Part shown: one piece after another, positions 53,270 to 64,000 of the stretch
Layout of the letters: each line of letters starts with the position of its first letter
Numbering within the stretch: the first letter of the stretch is position 1
NCBI GenBank assembly: GCA_911728435.2
Contig: OU452198.1
Coordinates: forward strand, 6,482,001-6,546,000
DNA length: 64,000 nt
Direction: 5' to 3'
From: Apoderus coryli
Lineage: Eukaryota > Arthropoda > Insecta > Coleoptera > Attelabidae
The notes under the pieces: model-generated
What the model was told of the DNA's origin: nothing
The model's input: the letters and a program-made list of their open reading frames with translations, nothing else
Databases searched by the model: none
Position numbers and translations under genes: made by a program

Positions 53270-54003
53270 AGGTGTGAACAGCATACCCGATTTGGTTTAC
53301 TTATAAGATGAAAATCAAAGTAGTTTATTAAATGGTCAAAATGACCGCCGTTTGCTAAAACGCAATATTGAAGCCTATCATAAACGTGCTGGACTGCACG
53401 CTGGATCATCTCCGGAGGAATACTATTGACTTCTGCCCTGATAGTGCTTTTAATGCCTCGTTATCCATAGGTCGATTTTGATATGCTCTATCTTTAAAAT
53501 ATCCCCATAAACAAAAGTCCATCAGAGTTAAATCCGGAGATCTTGCTGGTCATTCAATATGCCCTCTTCGACCAATTCAGTGTTTAAATAGTTTCAAACT
53601 CGAACTGGATACCTAATGTGAACGAACCTCATCATGTAAAAATCAAATATTTTCCTTGGGAATATCGTGATCATCTTGATTTGGGAACACTACACTTAGT
53701 GCCGGAATATGAGGTCACAGTCTAAAAATTTGCAATATCTGTCGTCATTCAGATTTTAAATTTTAGTTGTTTTCCTGGTTTTCCTACCATTCATAGAACA
53801 GTTTCTTCGTTTCGCACAGTGCGACGAGTTCTAGAAATCCCACTATTCAATTTTGGTTTTCTAAAACAACCATCTTCTCCCAAACGCCTATGCACATCAA
53901 TAAATGTTCGAACATTAGAAAATTGTCTTAAAGGATATCTTTCTCGATAGATACATTGAGCTTCGTAAGAATGTGATCTAGCTTCGCCGTAATACATAAT
54001 CAT
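53270..54003 (-). pseudogene. Mariner-like transposase, internally deleted
   Basis: On the minus strand, MIMYYGEARSHSYEAQCIYR and ERYPLRQFSNVRTFIDVHRR (helix-turn-helix), then RKPKLNSGISRTRRTVRNEE. The sequence then decays and much of the core is gone. The C-terminal block resumes with GRRGHIE, a TGA for tryptophan, PARSPDLTLMDFCLWGYFKD (third aspartate kept) and DRLQYCVLANGGHFDHLINY, with a further frameshift between. About 730 bp remain of a normal ~1050. Confidence 0.8.
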
Positions 54004-55337
54004 GTCCCTGTATTCTTAAAAAGTGTAGTGAATCATTTTTGAAAGTAATTTTGAATAATTAGTGAGAAAACCAATTAAAAACTTGCACAAGGTATACCTC
54101 TCTTGAGTATAAAAAAAGGGATAACAAATTTTTTCAGTCGAAAATGACATACAGTGTATAGCAAAAAAGTTACGACCGATGGAACCCTGTATGTAGCGCC
54201 CTATCTATCTATCAGTAATCACAAAACTAAGATCATATTTGAATTTAGCATGATAAAAAACCCCTGTATACCACATTTTATCAATTTCTTGCATCTCTGG
54301 CTAAAGATATTCAAAAAAAAAAACAAAAAAAAAATAAAATTCAACACCCCGTAACTTTTAACCGAAGGCCCTGCGAACCCGTGTTCATGGCAACTTTTTT
54401 TCTTATTTTAGTGTCCTCTATGGCGTGGCACTATGCAATGTACTTTTTTCTATGTCACCCTGTATACATACCTAATACGAATAACGCGGTATAATTTTCT
54501 TACCGATGAATTATTACGTGCTAATTTTTATTACGCTTGAAAACGTATTTTTGAATGGGTTTTATTAACGGAAGGATTGTTTTGTACTATTTCACTGTCG
54601 TGAGTACTTAATTGCTTTATACTATGACAACTATAAATCGGAATTTTTATTACAACACTAATTTGTTTTGTTCGACTATAGCTTTAACATAGAGGTTGTT
54701 GTACCACAATGAACATCCGTTATAATATTTCTGACACTACTTCAATTTTAATTACTCAGTTTCAGATTAAACGGTATCATGTAAATTTCCTCTTAAGAGA
54801 ATAATAAATAGGGCTTTCCATTTAAAAAAACGTAAGTTTGGTTCACCCTGATGAGATGAGCCACCCTGTACAAATAACAATAATTTTAAAATACGTACTT
54901 TATAACTGCCTACACACTGGCTGCTTAGTTTTGCGTGAAATTTTTGGTCTTTGAGGAAATATCGAACTTCGACGCACTAATAACTCACCCTGTATATAAC
55001 TACATTGCAACCTAATACCGTCGGTGTCTGATATAGTGACTGCAAAAAGTTTCATCCACTTGAGGTATTATTAAAAATTATTATGTAATTTCATAGATCT
55101 TCTTTCATTTTATTAATCTCAGAAAAACTATTGTACAAATCATGGTTACAATATTCTGCCACCGTGTCGGCAAAGATTAATGATTAATCTTTGCTGTCGG
55201 AACCAAATTTTCTTGTTTAAATTCCACATTAAGTCTTCGCCATACCATATGATGTCCATCCGATTATATTTAGATTAATCTGAGAAAATAAAACGTTGCC
55301 AAAAATTATTTGTTTCATTCATATTATATTTATTCGC
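54004..55337. other. Element ends and AT-rich DNA, no gene
   Basis: Several short ends: ATGGAACCCTGTATG (54178), GTCACCCTGTATAC (54455), CCACCCTGTACA (54861) and CACCCTGTATATAAC (54987). A short palindrome (GGCAAAGATTAATGATTAAT, then CTTTGCTG) lies at about 55169-55197. No coding signal. Confidence 0.45.
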
Positions 55338-55500
55338 AAACTCAATAATTAACCCAACTTTTTCCAGTCACTGTAGTTATTTTTATTACTGTCGGTATCC
55401 ATTGGCAGGCATGATTTATTATAAGTCTTATATACGAGGGAGAAATGTATCAAAAAAACGCTGCATTCGATGCCCATTTCTAATGTAAAGAGGCATAGGA
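55338..55500 (-). repeat. Inverse partner of 22694-22855
   Basis: Reads AACCCAACTTTTTCCAGTCA, CTGTAGTTATTTTTATTACT, GTCGGTATCC and GGCAGGCATGAT, to CGCTGCATTCGATGCCCATT, matching the reverse complement of the first copy throughout. Confidence 0.75.
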
Positions 55501-56490
55501 ACGGATAGCCTAAATTGATATATTTTAAATTAAGTTTGGATAGACTATATCAGATATTTATAGAGCAGCTCAAAACTATTCATACAACGCTCGTAATCAA
55601 CCCTTTTAATCAAATAATCCACTATAGAACTATATAAATTCCTTATACTACTATACAAAATTCCAAAATACCAAGTAGAAAGTATTGATTGAATTTTTCA
55701 ATACAAATTTTTCTATAATGACACAAAATTGAGATGTAATCTATCCCAGCCATATGACAAGCGAAAATAAGGAAAAAACACGCCCATTTAAAGTTCATAT
55801 GAAATTATAATTTAATGTTTTGCCATAAACATCTGTATAAGTGTATTTCAACGTTAGATAGTGACTGTATAGGTACCTAAAACGATAATGAGACGAATGA
55901 TTTTTTCTGGCCAAATAGAGATGTAAGATATGAATCTCTTTTTTTATTCCTTTCGATTCTACTTCAGTTCGTTTTCTTTTCTGCGTTTTTAAACTCTGTA
56001 CGTGTAGTAGTATTTAAAAATACAGGAGCAAAATACGGGAGTTGCTATTTAAGTTAATACTTAGATTTGTTTAGATTTGGCAAAGATGCGCGTGAGTTTA
56101 ATCCATGACAAGAATCAAATCATCTAGGTATATCTAACCTAACTTCCTGATTTCAATTTACTTAGGAAATGTTTTGTGACTTATGATGAAAGCTATTGGT
56201 TTCGAAACATGCTTCAGTTAAGATAAATTTTGTATGAATAAATTTGTTGAGGTGACGTTTTGTGTGAGTAATTTATACAGGGCGTGCTAAATTGATTTGT
56301 TAAAGGGACTAATATACAGAAGGAAATCAAGTTGACTTTGAAAGTTTTTGTTTGTTTTCTTTTATTTGAAACTGACACTCCACTTTGATGATGGATAATT
56401 TATTTCGTTTGAGGAATGCTTGTCTAAATATCCCTATCACATTAAGTGGCAAGGTGGCGCACGTGTATATTGCGCGTATATCGATCGTGT
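55501..56490. other. No recognised gene
   Basis: One element end (TACAGGGCGTGC near 56276). A minus-strand frame (56327-56551) overlaps the foldback end and is not credible. Confidence 0.4.
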
Positions 56491-56493
56491 ATA

Positions 56494-57424
56494 CAGGGTG
56501 TTTCAGAAAGCATGGCCAAAATTTGTGAGCTAATTGGGGACATCTAATCATGAAAAAAACCTAAATTGAATTTTTTTGAAAAGTCCTTATTTACAAAGAT
56601 ACAGGGTGTTAAAGATGACTGGCTGAGGACGATTTTTTTGAAATATTTTCGAAACGCGTAAAGATGAATTAACCAAATGTAGCATATTTATTCACCTAGT
56701 TAAATGTCGTAAACTGACATAAAATTTAATAAAAAAGGATGACCATAGGCGGGTAAACGGGGGGGACCCTTGCCTTAATTATAACCTAACTTTTTTTCCT
56801 TGTGAGTTTTATTGATTTTGTTTCAAAAATGTGATAAAATAAAGTTTTCTACATAAAAAAGGCATACTTCTTTTTTCTCGAAACACTTAAAGGTTTTCGA
56901 GAAATTTGAGTTTGAAAATTTTGGGACAAAACTGGTCCTTAGTAAACAGCATTAATAAAATTATTAAAATACAGTTTGCTAACGAAAAGTTTTCCAGAAT
57001 TTTATTAATGCTTTGTACTAAGGATCAGTTTTGTTCTAAAATTTTCAAACTCCAATTTCTCGAAAACCTTTAAGTTTTTCGAGAAAAAAGAAGTATGCCT
57101 TTTTTATGTAGAAAATTTTATTTTATCACATTGTTGACAAAAAATTAATAAAAATCACAAGGAAAAAAAGTTAGGTTATAATTAAGGCAAGGGTCCCCCC
57201 CGTTTACTCGCCTTTTTTATTCAATTTCATGTCAGTTTACGACATTTAACTAGGTGAATAAATATGATACATTTGGTTAATTCATCTCTACTGGTTTCGA
57301 AAATATTTCAAAAAAATCGTCCTCAGGCAGTCATCTTTTCGAGAAATTACAATTTATGTTTTTTCATGATTAGATGTCCCCAATTCGGTCACAAATTTTG
57401 GCCATGTCTTTCTGAAACAGCCTG
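56494..57424. mobile_element. 931-bp foldback element, arms of ~445 bp
   Basis: Flanked by TA (56492-56493 and 57425-57426). The left end CAGGGTGTTTCAGAAAGCAT is the inverse of ...TGTCTTTCTGAAACAGCCTG at the right. The arms match nearly to the centre (around 56960, ATTAAAATACAGTTTGCTAA), with shared blocks such as GGTTATAATTAAGGCAAGGG and GACATTTAACTAGGTGAATA on the right arm. Short gaps occur; one is a ~35-bp piece with a second ACAGGGTGTT on the left arm only. No protein is encoded, so any transposase acts in trans. A partial copy is at 12342. Confidence 0.9.
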
Positions 57425-60059
57425 TATATAATAGTTATTAACTTAGCACAGAGTCTTTCATAACTCTTGCTTATTTGCAAGAATAAGACAGAGACCAGTC
57501 CCACTCTTCACTGGTAATTGAGAACAGTAATTCCATTCCATTACTTATAGAAATGGCGAAAAAATAATAGGTACAAAGAAAATAATAAACATTTAATCGT
57601 AGATATAGCAATAAATAATTTTGTCAGACCAATAATATTTTTGTTAAAGTAATCAAATTGTTTTTAGCGTGTATAGTACCTTCACTATAATAAATATTAT
57701 TCAGATTCACTCCTCTATAATATACCTGGTGGTCCATTTATCTTGAGACTTGATTGAGCCTTATATCTTAAAAACGGCACATTTTTCGGAAAAAAAGGGT
57801 GGTCTTGTCGAAACGTTGAAACAAAGAGAAAATAAATAATGGCCTTTCAATAATTATCTAAAATCAAATAATCAGTCGATGATTGTTGAACCTCAATTCC
57901 AAAAACAAAAACAGAGAAATTAACCCATATTATTATCAGAATCAAAAAAATGTGTTAACAAAAGTTATCTTCATTTTGTACTACTTAAGTTATAGACAAC
58001 ACCTAATTTCCAAAATCAACAATTATGAAAATTAAGAACAGAAAAAAGAAAAGAAAAAACAAATTTAGAACTCTAAGTATGAACCAATTTTAATTTAATT
58101 TTTATTTCATTTTATCACAATTTTCCACTGACATATAGCTTGTTTCGACAGGGTGATGTGTATAGATGTTTAAATCACACATAAACAAATAGCTCACATT
58201 CACATTGTAAACCAAGGTTCTTTAAGCCACTGATGATGGACGTATGATCCAAAACATGTCTGGCTAATTAGTAGATTTCAACATATATATATAAATCATT
58301 TTGTGGAGTAGACGTGTTTTATTCAATCAAAGATTAATCTACACAATAGATAGTCAGCGTATATGGGAAATAAAACAAAAATTGAAACTGTCTCGACACG
58401 AGCTACATCTATTAGAAAAACATGCAACCATGGAAATTGTAGATGGCGTTATATGTATTGTGTTGAAATAAAATAATCATATGGGCAATGTTAGACAAGG
58501 ACGAGTATACTTTCCCCTACGAGGTGGGAGTTTGTTTTTATATTATAGGTATCATATATGTACTACTGTGCAGCAGTGTTTTTTGTTTAAAATTATATGG
58601 TATACGTATACCTATCTACGCAAAGATTAATGTGTATGGACGGAAATAAAAGAAATTACTATAATAGTATAAATATACAGGGCTGGTTTATTAAATGTTT
58701 TAGACAATAATTTTAAATGACTAAAATAATATTATTTTAGTCATTTAATTTTAAATTTCGGATATAAGGATGCATCAAAAAGTTATATTTAAATTAACGA
58801 AATTTGGCGTTATAGATAGGACTTCCAGTTATTACCTGATTCAATTTTAAGGATCAAACTCAAACAGCAGATTCAACTTGTCGTTAACATTATGAAAAAA
58901 TAAATCTCAGAGGCGGGTAAATTAAAGGGGCATACAGGCGTGAAATGCTACCCTAACTTTTTTATGCACATTTTTTGCGTGTGTTTCAATTCGGAGATGT
59001 AAAATCTAATAAATTATATACGTAATAAATGTATCCTTCTGTGATATTGATAGAAAGTCATCGTTATCGCGTAATATCGATTTTAAGAAATGTTAATATT
59101 AAAAAGGCTGTGCTTTTTACAAGTTGCTGAAGTAAATAAGGTTTGAAATTTCCAGCATGACAATAATTATTTAAAAAAATACGGTTTCGAAATGCAGGAT
59201 GTAAAAAATTAGAATTTTTAATCTGTTTTTAATGAAAATTTAAATCTATTGAGAAATATGGTTCAGGGTTTTTGTGAAATGTATTTTACTCCAAAGATTC
59301 TACTCATCGATTATAACCGAATTAATTTACTCAAAAATATCTATACTAGTAAAATAACACAATTATCACAATTAGGTTCAAATTCTGCAACGCCGAATTG
59401 AAAAAAAACTTACAGTCTCCCTAATATTGGTTTTTGTGCAATGATCATAAAACTTTAAAAAACTAACGATTTATGTAGATTGTATTGTTAACACGTTTCG
59501 TAAAAAGCTTTAAAAATCCACCAACAGGGTGTTAAAAGTATCACGACAATAACTTTTTTCATGTTTTAACAAGTACAATCGTCTGCTTCAGATTGATCCT
59601 TAAAAACTGAATAACAGTTTCTCTATATAAAAAAATAAAACTCGTAAATATCATCCCCAAACATTTAATTTGAATACAATTACATAACACCCTATTTGAA
59701 AGTAAATAAAAAAAAACAGCATTACCTAGTTTGACAGATTTGCAAATTGCAAATCAAAGTATCTATGTATACAGGGTGTTGCATAAGTACTTGTACAAAC
59801 TTTAAAGGGTGATTCTTTGACTAATTTTAAGATACAAATTTCATATGTACATGGGTCCGCTACGGCCTGGTTTTCGAGATACAGGTAGTTCAAAAAGAAT
59901 ATTATATTTAGGATTATATGCTTGTTCAATAGCATCGCAATTTGGTGCAATTCGGGATACAGGTGTATTGATGACACCAGAGCTGTCAAAAGAACTAATA
60001 AAAAATACGAAAAATAACAAAATACAAATATCATTCAAAAGACAACAATGCACATAATA

Positions 60060-60131
60060 GTCGGTACCAAGCCAAATAGGTAGTAGGTAAATATAGATTT
60101 ATTTTGTTTCGGGCTTGGGCTTGGCACCGAC
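60060..60131. repeat. 72-bp hairpin
   Basis: GTCGGTACCAAGCC at 60060 and GGCTTGGCACCGAC at 60118-60131 pair with one mismatch across a ~44-bp loop. Confidence 0.6.
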
Positions 60132-60155
60132 TTATTGTAATCAAAACTACCCACC

Positions 60156-60217
60156 AAACGGATACATTTAATTTTACGCAGATGCTCAAAATGTTAACTT
60201 TCTTTCATTAATAGAGA
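60156..60217 (+). repeat. ~60-bp segment shared with 7930-7990
   Basis: Second copy of the segment next to the R1-like LINE. Here no LINE coding sequence adjoins it, but the 5' end of such an element could have been left behind. Confidence 0.55.
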
Positions 60218-61438
60218 CCTGTGAAGTGAGCTTACCTCTTACGCCCACGTATTAAGTACTAAGTTTCAGTTATCAGTTATAATTTTTTATTTTCCAAGAA
60301 AGCGAAACGAGATATTTAAAACGGCATTGCGCCGCCCTCATGTATACCTCCGGGGGCGGCATCGAAAATCGCTACACGTCACAAACTTGTAAATGCTTAG
60401 AACTACCCCTATATCAAATTTCTATTTTCTATCTTTTTTGTTTCATACCCAAAGCCCTATTCCTACCGAACTTATTATTTACCCGAAGAAACATTAAAAA
60501 GAAGTAAAATTTAAGTACCTAAACCGATAAAGTGGAACTTATACCTGATGAAGAGACAGACTATTATAATAGGTATACCTAATATAATATAGGTAGCACT
60601 GATAATTTTTTTATTATAGGTATTATAAGATCTACAACAATCTTGTTACATCTTTGCCACATTGTCTACGTGAAATATTTAGTCAAAAGTATGTTTCTAT
60701 CTAAAAGCTTTTCATTTAACGATTGTTCGCCACTGATCATGGGACTGGTCTAGTCTTGAAACATGTATGACATGGATTAAATATTATTATATTAAATTTA
60801 ATTCATAGAGATTAGGCTTTTATTTCAATACTGTACTTGTAATAAATCACCCTGTGTGTTTCTTTTACCGACGAATTGGCAACAGCACGACACACACCAC
60901 ATTCGCTTGTTTTTTTTCTACCCTCCCTGCGTATCCCCTCCAGATTAATACAGAATTTCATCAATTTCTCTCTCTGACAATACAGCATTGCCGGTGCATA
61001 TCTGTTGCAAATGATCTAAATAATTGTTATACGTTGCGTTTTGTTTTTGATATTAATAAACTACAAAACGGTTTCTGGCTGTGACAATACTGCTCTATGC
61101 TTTACACGCTAGTCTACGCCACGTAGTGGCAGGCATACTTAGAGATGTTCTGATTTTAATGCATTGGGCTGACTATCTATTGTGTAGATTAATCTTTGAT
61201 TCAATCAAAAGTTATTTGTTTTGTATGTAGAATCCGATTCGGTAATGAAAAATATATGTTTCCAATAAGAAAAAACGAGTTGACCTTGAGATAACCTTGA
61301 AACGGTTGACACACTCGCCAATGGGTGCCACCATTGTTTTTCCCCCACAATAGCAAACAACTTTTATTTGAACTTTTTTTCCGAAAAATGTGACGTTTTT
61401 AAGATATAACGCTGTCTCAAGACAAATGGACCACCCGG

Positions 61439-62060
61439 TTATATGGATCACTTCAGAAAAAAAATTATTATTTGTCAATTACTAAATAAATATATGGAAT
61501 AACATCGACTACTCAGTTAACCAGAGATGTGTTGTTCGGATCCGAAAAACACAAGTAGGATAAATGGTAGATCGTGGGTCACGCGTTTAATAAAATAATT
61601 AATGACTTTTTAAATGGGCCTTAACAGACGTTCCTTGAGGAACGCCCAAATCATTTTTCATTGGATGTATATTTACTGTAGATATAGCTAATGTTTAAAT
61701 TATGATTATAACACAGAGTTTATTAAGGCTACCGTAACTGACATTTTAGTAAGATAAATATTTTAATTTAATTACCCAATGAATTTATGTATACCGGGTG
61801 AGTCAAGTTTTTGTGGCAAAACTTTAACAACTTATAGAATACAATTTTTTAAGATGAAAAAATTATTTCAAACCTGAAGAAGTTACAAATCAGTAACGAA
61901 ACGTCGTTCTAATTCATTTTATGTGATTAAATTGACGAAAATTAAAATGTGATATTGTTTTTGTTTAAAAAAGTTTTGTGATAAGAGAACTGAACACCCC
62001 AAGAAAAGTCAACTGAAAAAAAATATATAAAAATATTTTTTTTCGAACGTCATTAAAAGT
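61439..62060. other. No recognised gene
   Basis: One element end (ACCGGGTGAGTCAAG near 61793). AT-rich, nothing else supported. Confidence 0.4.
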
Positions 62061-62065
62061 GGTCT

Positions 62066-64000
62066 TATAGATAGATAGATAGTTTATTACAATATTCGAA
62101 AAATACAGTTTGTCAATATAAATACAATACTTGCAAATACAACACAAATACAAATCACATAAAAATATATACGACAATATACAACAATTAGGACAATACT
62201 GCACAACAAAACAACGCAATATTGCCAACAAGAATCAAGAACTCTACAACCAATCACTCTCAAGAAATTCATCGACAGAGTAAAACCAGTGCTTTAACAA
62301 ATATGTCTTTATTTTAGTTTAAAATAATTTGTAGTTAAACGACCGAATCTGCTTCGGTACCTTATTATAAAATTTGGAATTAAGAGAGTTCTTTTTAGAT
62401 TTTGTTAGTCTATATTTTGGAATGATCAACAAATCAGCCGACCGAGTACTGTAGGTATGATTACTAGAGTGAGGCCGCAGTGAATCCCGAATTGAATGGA
62501 TCTCCAATAAGGTATGATAGATAAAAACACACGGCAATGACATTATACCGTGGTTTACAAAATGCGGCTTGCAATGGTCAAGTGGCCCAACGCCAACCAG
62601 TATTCTGACTGCCCTCTTTTGCAATCTGAAAATTCTCAAGGCGTGCGAAGAACCACCCCAAAGCACGATGGCGTAAGTCAAGTGTGAATGGAAAACCCCA
62701 AAGTATGCCGTTCTAAGGACATGAAAATTTAAGTAACACGCAAGCTGTCTAAGCAAAAATAGAGCACTGGACAACTTGCGACTTAGGTGTTCGATGTGAG
62801 AGTACCAGTTAAGATTGTCATCTAAATAGACTCCAAGCACTTTGACAGTGTCACCACTGATATGTGAGAAATTAGGAGACAGCTTCAGAACATTGCACTT
62901 GTCCTCGTTAAGCCTTAACCCGTTCGCACCAAACAACCATTTCTTGGCTGCATTCAAGACCGAAAGGGATATAGTGTTCAGATTGTCAAAACTTGAACTA
63001 CTCGACACAAAACTGGCATCATCTGCAAAAAGGGACGGAAATGAGATATCTGACATATAATGGGATATATTATTAATGTATATAATGAAAAGTAATGGGC
63101 CAAGCACAGAGCCCTGAGGCACCCCATAGCTCACCCTTTTAAGAAAACATGTTTCACCGTTGAACTCGACCAGCTGCTGTCTCTCAAACAGGAAAGATTT
63201 AATCAACCCCAAAGGTATCCCCCTCACTCCATCGAAAGACAGCTTTTCCAGAAGGGTATCATGGGAAATGCAGTCAAAAGCCTTAGACAAATCAGTCGTG
63301 GTCAATACAAAGTGTTTACCATTCTCAAAAGACGCAATTACATCGCCCACAACACTCAGGATCGCTCCGGTTGTTGTTCGCCCTCTCCTAAAACCAAACT
63401 CACATGGAGAGAGTAGATCGAACTGTTCGAAATAATCCGAAAGTCGGGCCTTTAACAAGACCTCGAGTTCCTTAGAAAATATAACAGTAATTGTAATGGG
63501 TCGATAATTATTCAAATCGTCAGCATTACCAGACTTTAGCAAAGGGATTACCTTTCCAATCTTAAAGCACTTCGGAAAACAACCCTTCGAAAAACATAAG
63601 TTTATTAGGTTAGTGAGTGGCGCAACTAATACGTCCACACAGCTTTTAACAAAATATAGCTGTTCAACCCATAAATATCACAAGATGACGAATTTTTCAA
63701 ACCCGGCCGCCGAACATTGCGAATGGGTAGGTAAACCTTCAATAATCCTCACAGCAACCGAAGCGAAATAGTCATTAAAGTCGTCAGCAGAAATACCAGA
63801 CTCAATGTGATCTCTCGATTTGCGACTGCCAATATAGTTCACCAAACGCCAACCGTCTCTGGCTATATTCGCAGATCTTAAGAGATACTGGTCGCAGGCG
63901 TTCCTCTTTGCACACATCAAATCTTTCTTAAACTCAGCGTTCAGCATGTTGTAAAAATCCCAGTCTTCGCGTCTTTGTGTGCATTTACACACATCACTAA
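62066..64000 (-). pseudogene. Jockey-superfamily LINE, long RT, runs off the window
   Basis: The minus-strand frame 62319-63638 (439 codons, no stop) spans the RT fingers to the C-terminus: LKSGNADDLNNYRPITITVI, FGFRRGRTTTGAI, TTDLSKAFDCISHDTLLEKL (D116), YGVPQGSVLGPLLFIIYINN, FPSLFADDASFV (D206 and D207) and RIFRLQKRAVRILVGVGPLD. All catalytic aspartates are present. The upstream frame (63678-63992) holds the linker after the endonuclease (KRNACDQYLLRSANIARDGW). Between them two compensating frameshifts near 63710 and 63660 leave LKNSSSCDIYGLNS in another frame, with a TGA in the main one. The 3' UTR of about 250 bp ends in a CTAT microsatellite (62066-62082). The 5' portion, including the endonuclease, lies beyond 64000. 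Confidence 0.88.

Larger units (their letters stand above)
57725..61438. mobile_element. Region bounded by ~75-bp TIRs (3.7 kb)
   Basis: The left end CCTGGTGGTCCATTTATCTT, then GAGAC, TATATCTTAAAAACGGCACA and TTTTTCGGAAAAAAAG, is the inverse of 61350-61438 with a few differences. Inside, a 34-bp exact inverted pair (AATCAAAGATTAATCTACAC, then AATAGATAGTCAGC) lies at 58325-58358 and 61168-61201. I infer one composite or heavily interrupted element. No transposase was recognised; frames at 59726-60057 overlap on both strands and lie at another element end (TACAGGGTGTTGCATAAGTA at 59770). Confidence 0.6.

Noticed and set aside
53078..53306. Frames on both strands beside the mariner remnant
   Set aside because: Mutually antisense with no family motif; the real mariner signal on the minus strand is in other frames.
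59726..60057. Overlapping frames of 70-102 codons on both strands
   Set aside because: They occupy the same DNA on opposite strands at an element end, and none shows a domain or family motif.

Overview
The window looks like insect nuclear DNA: AT-rich and full of nested, mostly broken transposable elements, with no intact host gene that I can recognise. The elements are typical of insects: jockey/CR1-, R1- and RTE-type LINEs with microsatellite tails, many mariner-like transposase fragments, hAT and Harbinger remnants, a gypsy-type LTR element, and dozens of inverted-repeat elements that begin TACAGGGTG. The LINE proteins and the abundance of these ends remind me of aphids or other hemipterans, but the sequence alone does not exclude beetles or another order. 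The one piece of host coding sequence I recognise is the 3' half of a histone H1 gene, with its canonical histone 3' stem-loop.

Layout. 0-8 kb: a ~300-bp tandem repeat carrying a TIR-bounded insertion with a jockey-type LINE inside, a second jockey-type LINE, and an R1-like LINE split by a ~1-kb insert. 8-16 kb: a tRNA-like (SINE) segment, then a dispersed element built from ~140-bp monomers in a higher-order A-B-C-D pattern; a second copy at 14-16 kb is split by a CR1/jockey-type LINE whose insertion site can be read exactly. 16-20 kb: hAT, mariner and RTE remnants. 20.2-22.5 kb: a ~950-bp palindrome made of two hairpins, abutting a dead mariner. 24.7-27.9 kb: a dead LINE interrupted by a young mariner-like element with 340-bp identical TIRs and an intact transposase. 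29.3-32.1 kb: an old long-TIR mariner and a nearly perfect 59-bp-arm palindrome. 33.0-35.0 kb: the histone H1 fragment joined to the 5' portion of a gypsy-type element. 36.8-39 kb: a jockey-type LINE that has lost its FADD motif. 40-48 kb: mariner fragments, one pair inverted, an interrupted solo LTR with a GTAC target duplication, a Harbinger fragment and a LINE 3' end. 51.5-57.5 kb: an inverse copy of the A-B-C-D element, a dead mariner and a 931-bp foldback element. 57.7-61.4 kb: a region bounded by TIRs. 62-64 kb: the largest LINE reverse transcriptase, running off the window end.

The genes do not form a pathway. They are layers of insertion that can be ordered: the 25.6-kb mariner is the youngest by TIR identity, while most LINEs carry stops and frameshifts. 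The most unusual points are the histone H1/gypsy junction, the short N-myristoylation/membrane ORF just before gag, the nested palindromes as possible double-stranded RNA sources, and the filled-site/empty-site pair. All positions and motifs were read by eye; percentage identities and family assignments would need alignment.
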